Source of the DNA: Candidatus Poseidoniaceae archaeon
GTDB lineage: Archaea; Thermoplasmatota; Poseidoniia; Poseidoniales; Poseidoniaceae
Assembly: GCA_013330765.1 (NCBI GenBank)
Contig: DUHU01000157.1
Coordinates: forward strand, 570 to 13,018
Length of the DNA: 12,449 nt
Direction: 5' to 3'
The notes under the pieces are model-generated. The model was not told where the DNA came from. It did no database searches and saw only the letters and a list, made by a program, of their open reading frames with translations. The position numbers and the translations under genes were made by a program. Below are positions 7,646 through 12,449 of this stretch, piece after piece; position 1 is the first letter of the stretch, and every line of letters starts with the position of its first letter.

Positions 7646-7650
7646 CCTCC
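7646..7650 (-). promoter_or_regulatory. Ribosome binding site deciding the arlD/E-like start
   Basis: GGAGG on the minus strand lies seven bases before the ATG at 7638 but only one base before the ATG at 7644. The spacing favours the downstream ATG, giving a protein that starts MAWPFGGG. The first base overlaps a predicted hairpin stem. Confidence 0.65.
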
Positions 7651-7687
7651 TCTGCACCCCGTTGCCGGGGGGCATCAGGGCGCAGAG
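7650..7687 (-). promoter_or_regulatory. Predicted intergenic mRNA hairpin after the second archaellin gene
   Basis: In the 53-base gap between archaellin and the arlD/E-like gene, the minus-strand RNA can form an outer stem CUCUGC (7687-7682) with GCAGAG (7655-7650) around an inner stem CCCCG-GCAA-CGGGG (7670-7657), whose loop is a stable GNRA tetraloop. There is no U-run, so it is not a typical terminator. Possible roles are protection of the archaellin transcript end after processing, or damping of downstream translation, since the outer stem abuts the GGAGG ribosome binding site. The structure is read from the sequence; the role is inference. Confidence 0.5.
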
Positions 7688-7691
7688 CGGA

Positions 7692-8300
7692 TCAGACCAC
7701 CACAGCGCCTTCGGTGGCGTCGTTGACCTTGAGGATGTCATAGGTCGTGCCGCCGCCGACGACGTGAATGTACAGCGTGGCCTTGACGTTGGCTGCAAAG
7801 AGCGCGTCAGGACCGCAGTCGTTGCCACCGGCGTTGGTCGCATCGAGCGTGTACCGGTATGCGGTACCCGCTTCAACGTCGTCAACATCGGCTCCGGCGT
7901 TGTCGCCGAGGTCGATGACCGAGCCACCAGAAGCATCGCCGAAGTCACCGGCAATGTACTGGAACGCGCCTGCACCGTCGTCGCAGGAGACCTGCCACAG
8001 GATGTCGGTGTCGGCCGTGTCGTCGCTGCCAGCAGCGAGACGGAAGTAGACCTCGTAGGAGGTTGCACCGTCGTTGACGAAGACGTTGAGGATTTGCACC
8101 TTACCGGACATTTCGTCCGTGGTGTCCTCACCGGTCGACTGGGCGTTCTGTTGGAGCTTCTCCGCGGTCTGAATGATGACCGCAGCGGCCACAGCAGCGA
8201 CGAGGATCAATGCGATGAAAACGATCATCGCACCGATGCCGATCGCGGCCATGGTGTCCTGTTCTTGCGTGTTGTTGTTCTTCATGTTCGTGTTCTTCAT
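7692..8300 (-). CDS. Archaellin (flagellin), second copy
   Basis: Major or minor subunit of the archaellum filament. The 202-residue precursor has an 18-residue leader, then the hallmark hydrophobic helix beginning AIGIGAMIVFIALILVAAVA (residues 19-38), which packs the filament core, and a beta-rich outer domain ending GGGTTYDIL...AVVV. Predicted cleavage falls between Ala18 and Ala19; Gly at -1 and the usual basic residue at -2 are both absent (D-T-M-A). Cys106 (VSCDDGAGAF) and Cys162 could form a disulfide. No N-x-S/T sequon occurs in the mature part. The ATG at 8298-8300 is chosen because GAGGTGA lies five bases upstream; the frame is open for 26 more codons upstream, but these overlap the preceding gene. 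It lies 10 bases after the first archaellin. The two N-terminal halves are nearly identical in protein but differ at many silent sites, so the duplication is not recent. Confidence 0.94.
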   Translation of the reverse strand: MKNTNMKNNNTQEQDTMAAIGIGAMIVFIALILVAAVAAAVIIQTAEKLQQNAQSTGEDTTDEMSGKVQILNVFVNDGATSYEVYFRLAAGSDDTADTDILWQVSCDDGAGAFQYIAGDFGDASGGSVIDLGDNAGADVDDVEAGTAYRYTLDATNAGGNDCGPDALFAANVKATLYIHVVGGGTTYDILKVNDATEGAVVV

Positions 8301-8305
8301 GGTAA

Positions 8306-8312
8306 TCACCTC
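8306..8312 (-). promoter_or_regulatory. Ribosome binding site deciding the second archaellin start
   Basis: GAGGTGA on the minus strand, five bases before the ATG at 8300 and overlapping the TGA stop of the preceding archaellin (8311-8313). This favours the short leader over the longer open frame and suggests coupled translation of the two archaellins. Confidence 0.8.
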
Positions 8313-8877
8313 AAACGACGACGTCCCCGACGGCCGGGGAGCTTCCGTATTGGAGTTCTTCGTAGGTCTGACCGCCACCGACGACGCTCAACACCAAGAT
8401 GTTGGCCGTGTTGGCTGTGGGCACGCAGTTGGAGACGTCCATCTGCACGACGTAGGTCGTACCGGGATCAAGGGCGGCCAGAGCGCCACCGGTTCCGTCA
8501 CCAGTGTGGTCTTCAGCGCCGCCGAAGTTCCCTGCAGCGAAGGCCGTGGCACCCGCACCGTCGTCACAGACGACGGTAAAGGACACGTCTCCAGGCACCA
8601 CTGGGTTGCTGCCGGCAGCCAGTTCGAAGGTGCTGAAGAGCGTCTCCGTACCACCGGTCATGTCCCAGATGACGGTCGAGAGCAGGACCACTTTCGTGGA
8701 CATCTGTTCTTGCGTGTCGTCACCCGCAGACTGGGCGTTCTGTTGCAGCTTTTCAGCGGTCTGAATGATGACCGCCGCCGCAACCGCTGCCACCAGGATG
8801 AGGGCGATGAAGACAATCATCGCCCCAATCCCGATCGCCGCGGCGTTATCGCGCGTTTCGTTTCTTTCGTTGTTCAT
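8311..8877 (-). CDS. Archaellin (flagellin), first copy
   Basis: Filament subunit of the archaellum. The 188-residue precursor has a 13-residue leader (MNNERNETRDNAA), then the conserved hydrophobic helix AIGIGAMIVFIALILVAAVA (14-33) and the EKLQQNAQ segment shared with the second copy. The outer domain is beta-rich. Shared landmarks with the other archaellin are a VVCDDGAGA motif with Cys104, a second cysteine (Cys151), a SVVGGGQTY strand near the C-terminus and a final VVV. Predicted cleavage is after Ala13, not the usual Gly, and the nearest basic residue is Arg9 at -5. The mature protein has no N-glycosylation sequon. The ATG at 8875-8877 has GAGGTGA six bases upstream, overlapping the stop of the previous gene. 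Being the first archaellin after a possible promoter-like A-rich stretch, it may be the more abundant subunit, but this is a guess. Confidence 0.95.
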   Translation of the reverse strand: MNNERNETRDNAAAIGIGAMIVFIALILVAAVAAAVIIQTAEKLQQNAQSAGDDTQEQMSTKVVLLSTVIWDMTGGTETLFSTFELAAGSNPVVPGDVSFTVVCDDGAGATAFAAGNFGGAEDHTGDGTGGALAALDPGTTYVVQMDVSNCVPTANTANILVLSVVGGGQTYEELQYGSSPAVGDVVV

Positions 8878-8888
8878 TTTTGTTCACC

Positions 8889-9635
8889 TCATGTTGTGTG
8901 TTTTTTTCCCCCCCGTCGAGCGGGGGTGGAGTTGGAAGATGGGCCTTCGCGAGGCCCACCGATGTCAATGCGGAGTGGAATACGGATGTTCGCCACTTCG
9001 TCCGGTTCAAGACGAGGCAGCATCGGGAGCGCGTCCGAGGTGTAGCCCGGAGGATACCACGGGTCGATGAGCACGTCAACGAGCGGTTCCATGGAGCGGT
9101 TTTGCGCGCGCACGGTGCAGACGATGTCGCCTGAACGCATCTCGTAACCGATGGTCAAGGCCAGTTTTCGGGCAAGTGGAATTTCGTCAGCGCCGTAGCG
9201 ACGGTCGGCGGTGATCTCGAAACGAACGGGCAGGTTTCCGCCTGGAGCAATGCTTGGCACGTCGATGAGTTCGGGGTCCGACGACCACCCGGCAGGAACA
9301 GGGGGGTGCATGCGCATCATCGGGAGGGTGATGGGTCCGTCGTTGATGATGCGGACAATCATGACGCCCATGTCGCCTCCAGCCGGCCAACGTGTGTCGA
9401 TGCCGAGCCAGAAGTGCCGGAACAGGAAGGGGTTGAGCGTGGAGGTGTCTCCGCCGATGAGATCGTCGACCAGGCCTTCGACTTCGCCCGCGGCGACGCC
9501 GACTTCGCCGGCTTCTGCTGCCCCAGTCGCGTCACGGAGGCGGAGCAGGATATGCTCGACTTCGCCGTGAGAAACGTGTGATTTCTCCTTGAGCAAGCGG
9601 TGAAGCAAGCCCATGGATCGGCGCAAGTGAAGCAC
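8889..9635 (-). CDS. Soluble coiled-coil and double beta-sandwich protein, same frame as the acidic ORF upstream
   Basis: I do not recognise the family. The 248 residues counted from the GTG at 9633-9635 have no signal peptide or membrane segment, so the protein is probably cytoplasmic. Residues 1-35 are a charged amphipathic helix, followed by an Ala/Gly/Glu-rich segment. Two tandem beta-sandwich-like repeats follow at about 93-143 and 173-224. Both share the plan VR-x2-N, L, then a Pro-Pro/Ala-Gly-Trp/Tyr-x-Ser-Asp turn (PVPAGWSSD and WYPPGYTSD), a Pro before an I/L-x-P turn, and a final R-I/F strand, resembling adaptin-appendage or CARDB-type folds. The frame stays open for 30 codons above the GTG up to TAG 9728-9726, and that stretch is also strongly helical, so the GTG start is doubtful. 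The 3' end holds a G7A7 run and its TGA overlaps the archaellin ribosome binding site. It is probably the second part of one gene with 9726-10007. Confidence 0.6.
   Translation of the reverse strand: MLHLRRSMGLLHRLLKEKSHVSHGEVEHILLRLRDATGAAEAGEVGVAAGEVEGLVDDLIGGDTSTLNPFLFRHFWLGIDTRWPAGGDMGVMIVRIINDGPITLPMMRMHPPVPAGWSSDPELIDVPSIAPGGNLPVRFEITADRRYGADEIPLARKLALTIGYEMRSGDIVCTVRAQNRSMEPLVDVLIDPWYPPGYTSDALPMLPRLEPDEVANIRIPLRIDIGGPREGPSSNSTPARRGGKKHTT
8901..8926 (-). other. Homopolymer run (G7A7) and GC hairpin at the end of the beta-sandwich gene
   Basis: On the minus strand, a 6-base-pair hairpin CCCCCG-CTCGA-CGGGGG (8926-8910) runs into seven G then seven A (8914-8901), about 24-37 bases before the first archaellin ATG. 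The A-run follows the hairpin on the transcribed strand, so this is not a U-tract terminator. The tract codes for the last residues RRGGKK of the upstream protein. It could be a weak promoter element, an RNA processing site, or simply an unstable tract where length errors occur. Confidence 0.4.
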
Positions 9636-9725
9636 GGATTCCTTCAGGTCTTCGAGGGCCTTTTCCGCACGGAGGACGGTTTTCAGCGCCCGACGGAGCC
9701 TGTGGCTGTTGAGGTGAGCCTGGGC

Positions 9726-9728
9726 CTA
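9726..9728 (-). other. In-frame TAG codon between two same-frame ORFs
   Basis: Codons on the minus strand run GAC GTC GCT TAG GCC CAG GCT CAC, reading DVA-stop-AQAH. The frame before and after TAG is the same, and both sides look like one amphipathic helix. All 12 other stop codons assigned in this window are TGA. A single C-to-T change from CAG (Gln) would explain it; true recoding is the alternative. Confidence 0.6.
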
Positions 9729-10007
9729 AGCGACGTCGAGTTCGGTGCGTGCCAGGGAGTTGACCTGTCTGTTGAGCACCGTGCTTACGGCCGAGTCGAG
9801 GTTGCGACGTGCCGACGCCATGGCCGGTCGATCTTCTTCTTCCTCAAACTCCACGTCATCGAGTTCTTCGTCGACGAAGTCCTCCTCTTCGCCGGTGAAA
9901 TCGGTCTCGTCGTGGTCTTCCAAGGGAAGATCCTCCACGGGCATGTCCTTGCCCTCGGCCACCTCGAAAGGCGCCTCTTCGACGACGAGGTCCTGATCCT
10001 CAGGCAT
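9726..10007 (-). CDS. Short acidic protein, probably the N-terminal part of a split gene
   Basis: Not a recognised family. The 93-residue product has an extremely acidic N-terminal region (about 1-65, rich in Glu and Asp with several Val/Phe/Pro), then a basic-to-neutral helix (about 66-93: ASARRNLDSAVSTVLNRQV and onward). No signal peptide or membrane segment is present. The ATG at 10005-10007 has GGAGGTGG six bases upstream and overlaps the end of the preceding membrane-protein gene by 8 bases, so translation is probably coupled. An ATG seven codons further upstream lacks this spacing. It ends in TAG at 9728-9726, after which the same frame continues without interruption into the coiled-coil/beta-sandwich ORF. 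If TAG were a sense codon, the joined protein would be about 370 residues: acidic tail, coiled coil, two beta-sandwich repeats. An acidic tail of this kind suggests binding to a basic partner, but no partner can be named. Confidence 0.6.
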   Translation of the reverse strand: MPEDQDLVVEEAPFEVAEGKDMPVEDLPLEDHDETDFTGEEEDFVDEELDDVEFEEEEDRPAMASARRNLDSAVSTVLNRQVNSLARTELDVA

Positions 10008-12449
10008 CGTCGGCCACCTCCTGATCATCCCATTCGGCGCTGTCGCTCAGTTCGCGGGCGGCTTGACTGGCTTCGTCCAACAAATCGGCCAATCCAAGCC
10101 CGTCCTCGGCGAGGTCGCCGAGCAGGCGCGCCGGGTCGGCCAAATCACGTTCAATACGAGCAGAGGCGGTTTCGATGTCGGTGAGGCGCCCGTAAATGCG
10201 ACCGTAGGTCTTGTTGCTTCGACGCAGAAGGTAGACCACACCAAAGGCGACCACGATGAGGTATGCGAGCAACGTTGCACCGTTCATGTTGTTGTCCGGC
10301 ACCTGTGCAGGGATGCCCATCACGATGAGCATGAAGCCGAAAATCGGGAGCGCGAGGATTGTGGTGAGGGACCGCTGCGTGTCGGTCAGCGCCTCGAAGT
10401 GGTCAGCATACACCGTCGAAAGGCCCTTTCGTTGTCGCTGGTAATCCTCATGGAGCACTCGGAATTCTTCTGAGGACCTCCAACTCATCCGCCATGTCCA
10501 CAGGGCGGCGACAGCAAGCACCGCTGGGCCCCACCAGACGATGGAGAGCAGGTGGAAGGAGAAACCGAGACCGAGCAAGCCTGCGTACACCGCAGCGAGG
10601 CGGAAATTGTCATTTTGATTTCGCAAGGCCACAAAGAGTGCGGCAAGAAGCAGCCCGGCGGCGGCTCCTGCGAGAACGACGATTGGGCGTGGAGACCAAG
10701 CCACGACCTCTTCCTCAATGATGAGGACGTTGTTGTCTGGTTCGTCGCCAAAGCTGTCGTAGGACTCCGAGGTCCAATCCGCCGTGCAACGGAGTTGAGA
10801 AGAACTGAGCCACCAATCCATGCTTGTGGGCTGAATGCCCCACTGAACGTTGACCGTTTCACCAGGGAACAGCAATGCCACCGGAGCTGGACTCGACAGC
10901 ACCTCTGCACCTTCGCAGGTGAGCACGGGCACCACATCGACCGCCAGCGAAGTCCCGTAGTTGACAAGATCAAGGCTGAGGTTGGTCGCAACGCCCTCCA
11001 TGAGGCGGCTTCCCGTGATGTCCCATTCGTTCGTTTTGTCCTTGAGGTCAAAGGCGGGGTCGGCCTTCGTGTCCAACATGTACCTGTAGGTGGCTTCGGT
11101 GTACTGGGTGTACCCGGCGTTTTCGTTTGGATGGTACAAACGGAAGGTCAAGTCCCAGCCGTCCCCTGGAAGGAGGTTCGGGCGGTCGGGAGCGTCGATC
11201 GACATGGTGGGCGCTCCGGAGGTTTCCCAGGCTTGCCGCAAGGGAAGCGTGATCAGCTCGTCACCGGCACAGCCTGAGGCTGCAAGATCCAAATCGTGGC
11301 TCTGAGCCGCGCCGTCGCCGGTCACGAGGTCAAAGTCCCACAGCAACTCGGAAGCGTCGATGCCAGGTGCCATGATGGCAGGCTGGACCAAGCGTTGTGC
11401 TGAACAGAGTTCAAGTTCGTACACGGCTGCGGTGGACGCGCTTGCAGGGATGTGTGTCCACATGAACGGGCGGTTCTCAATGCCGTCACTGAGCCCTGGC
11501 ATGAAGACGTCCGGTTCGTTTTGGAACATCCTGGACACGGCCAAGTTCGTTTCGAGCACCGCAGAACCACTGACGCTGGTGTCCACGGGGGTAAGCGTCA
11601 CGCGAAGTTCACCTTGAAGCGAAAGCAAGGGCTCCAGCTCGACCAATTCAACGGTCACGTCCAGATTGGTGTTGACGCCCCTTCGGAGGGTGACAACCTG
11701 TGACGCAGGGCTGTTGAGAACCCAATCGTCGCTGATTTGAGCGGTTCCAGGTCGGAAGATTTCCACGTTGACGTTGACGTCGATGTCGGCATTGCCAACG
11801 TTCCTGACCGAGGCACTGATGCCTTGGGACAAACCTCGATGGAAGAGCAAGGATGACGGCCAATCCGGACTGCTGATGTCGAACAGAGGCGCGATGACCA
11901 CGTCAACGGCACCCAGCGCCCGCAGGGTGCCTGTGGCGGTGTCGTTGACGTAGATCTGCACTTGATGCACATCTCCTCGATCCAACGCCGCCGAACCACC
12001 GAGAGCGGGCACGGTGACCGTCAGGGTGCCGACTTGGCTGGCGTCAATGGGGAGTTGGACGGTGGTAAAGTCGAGGCTTGCGCCCCAACCGTCGTCGATT
12101 TGGGTGACCAGAGTCAGGTCTTCGAGGAAGTTGCCGTCGTTGGTCAAGGTAAACGGCAGGCTCACCGTTGTCCCTGGGATGGCGTTGTGCTGGACGCCGG
12201 TGCTGCCGGCGTCGTCATCGAGCGAGGCGTCAAAGACCAGGGCGACGTCGTCCATTTCACTGACGTTGGCTTGGATCACGGCCTCGATCACCGGACCGTC
12301 CGTCACCGTGACGACGACCGTGGCAGAATAATTCACGTCCGCAGCGGCCTCTTCGGTTGGCAGAAGCTGAATTTTGACGCCGTCGCTGAAGCCAGCACCG
12401 ATCAGTACCGATGGGCTGCTGGTGAGGACAAAGTCAACCTCGTCATCGG
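10000..12449 (-). CDS. Large archaellum-linked membrane protein: beta-rich ectodomain, five membrane segments, cytoplasmic helical tail (partial, start beyond the window)
   Basis: Function unknown. The frame is open to the right edge, so the true N-terminus is missing; 815 residues are visible. Positions below count from an internal GTG at 12336. Residues 1-545 are beta-rich, Thr/Val/Asp-rich and extracellular in character. At least two units resemble NEW3/CARDB-type domains: about 55-150, with TVSLPFTLTNDGNF, and about 165-265, with SASVRNVGNADIDVNVNVEI. A further unit near 445-520 has NLSLDLVNYG. Four cysteines (311, 356, 474, 517) could form two disulfides. Five hydrophobic segments follow (about 551-571, 579-600, 602-615, 659-676, 688-705). 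With the ectodomain outside, this places a helical loop (616-655) and the charged tail (706-778) in the cytoplasm; basic residues after segments 3 and 5 agree. The tail is coiled-coil-like and acidic at its end. The gene overlaps the acidic ORF by 8 bases and leads the visible operon, suggesting a role in anchoring, stator function or signalling for the archaellum. Confidence 0.8.
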   Translation of the reverse strand, partial: DDEVDFVLTSSPSVLIGAGFSDGVKIQLLPTEEAAADVNYSATVVVTVTDGPVIEAVIQANVSEMDDVALVFDASLDDDAGSTGVQHNAIPGTTVSLPFTLTNDGNFLEDLTLVTQIDDGWGASLDFTTVQLPIDASQVGTLTVTVPALGGSAALDRGDVHQVQIYVNDTATGTLRALGAVDVVIAPLFDISSPDWPSSLLFHRGLSQGISASVRNVGNADIDVNVNVEIFRPGTAQISDDWVLNSPASQVVTLRRGVNTNLDVTVELVELEPLLSLQGELRVTLTPVDTSVSGSAVLETNLAVSRMFQNEPDVFMPGLSDGIENRPFMWTHIPASASTAAVYELELCSAQRLVQPAIMAPGIDASELLWDFDLVTGDGAAQSHDLDLAASGCAGDELITLPLRQAWETSGAPTMSIDAPDRPNLLPGDGWDLTFRLYHPNENAGYTQYTEATYRYMLDTKADPAFDLKDKTNEWDITGSRLMEGVATNLSLDLVNYGTSLAVDVVPVLTCEGAEVLSSPAPVALLFPGETVNVQWGIQPTSMDWWLSSSQLRCTADWTSESYDSFGDEPDNNVLIIEEEVVAWSPRPIVVLAGAAAGLLLAALFVALRNQNDNFRLAAVYAGLLGLGFSFHLLSIVWWGPAVLAVAALWTWRMSWRSSEEFRVLHEDYQRQRKGLSTVYADHFEALTDTQRSLTTILALPIFGFMLIVMGIPAQVPDNNMNGATLLAYLIVVAFGVVYLLRRSNKTYGRIYGRLTDIETASARIERDLADPARLLGDLAEDGLGLADLLDEASQAARELSDSAEWDDQEVADDA
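10014..10021 (-). promoter_or_regulatory. Ribosome binding site of the acidic ORF
   Basis: GGAGGTGG on the minus strand, six bases before the ATG at 10007 and inside the 3' end of the membrane-protein gene. It decides between this ATG and the one at 10028. Confidence 0.75.

Noticed and set aside
7404..8579. Plus-strand open frame opposite the archaellins and arlD/E-like gene
   Set aside because: It crosses several well-supported minus-strand genes and ends in an Arg-rich artefact typical of antisense reading of such sequence.
8173..8880. Direct DNA repeat between the two archaellin 5' ends as a recombination cassette
   Set aside because: The proteins match closely but silent positions differ often, so there is no long identical tract; it is ordinary old gene duplication.
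8898..8909. Programmed -1 frameshift at the in-phase A7 heptamer
   Set aside because: A -1 shift would only replace the last three residues by a few others before another stop, so no meaningful product would result.
8908..8926. GC hairpin next to a T-run as an intrinsic terminator
   Set aside because: On the transcribed (minus) strand the run after the hairpin is A, not T, and on the plus strand the T-run precedes the hairpin, so neither direction gives a standard terminator.
12334..12336. GTG as the true start of the large membrane protein
   Set aside because: The frame is open to the window edge and the upstream residues (VLTSSPSVLIGAGF) continue the same beta-rich pattern, so the start lies outside the window.

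Overview
The window suggests an archaeon, most likely a marine Thermoplasmatota relative of the Marine Group II / Candidatus Poseidoniales type. The evidence is an archaeal TATA-box binding protein, a complete euryarchaeal-type archaellum (archaeal flagellum) core, archaellins with a class III signal-peptide core, TATA-type promoter sequence, and strong GAGGTGA-type ribosome binding sites. Base composition is GC-rich. The lineage call is inference; no rRNA is present to confirm it.

Layout. Positions 1-615 (minus) encode TBP. A 74-base divergent intergenic region follows, with a TATA element and a small inverted repeat. An endonuclease III gene (690-1376, plus) then runs tail-to-tail, with no base between the stop codons, into a long minus-strand operon that fills the rest of the window. 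Read in its own direction, from the right edge leftward, that operon is: a very large membrane protein with an extracellular beta-rich region, five membrane segments and a cytoplasmic helical tail (partial, running off the right edge); a short acidic ORF followed in the same frame, after a single TAG, by a coiled-coil/double beta-sandwich protein; two archaellins; an ArlD/E-like cytosolic protein; ArlF; ArlG; ArlH; ArlI; ArlJ. Genes overlap by a few bases or lie up to about 53 bases apart, and most starts have a strong Shine-Dalgarno sequence, so they look like one co-transcribed archaellum operon. No non-coding stretch exceeds 300 bases and I see no RNA genes, mobile elements or CRISPR.

How the genes work together. 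ArlI (hexameric ATPase), ArlJ (membrane platform) and ArlH (KaiC-like regulator) form the assembly and rotation motor. ArlF and ArlG are the stator proteins outside the membrane. The two archaellins build the filament. The ArlD/E-like protein probably forms the cytosolic ring. No arlC, prepilin peptidase arlK or chemotaxis gene is visible.

The unusual part is the upstream module (8889-12449): a large ectodomain membrane protein plus a soluble acidic/coiled-coil/beta-sandwich protein not in the described archaellum set that I know of. Other oddities: the soluble protein is interrupted by the only TAG stop in the window (every other assigned gene ends in TGA); ArlF carries an inserted GSGY-type domain; both archaellins have Ala instead of Gly at the expected peptidase site, a shared Cys pair and no N-glycosylation sequon; TBP has a roughly 20-residue insertion; and endonuclease III has a three-cysteine variant of the usual four-cysteine iron-sulfur motif.
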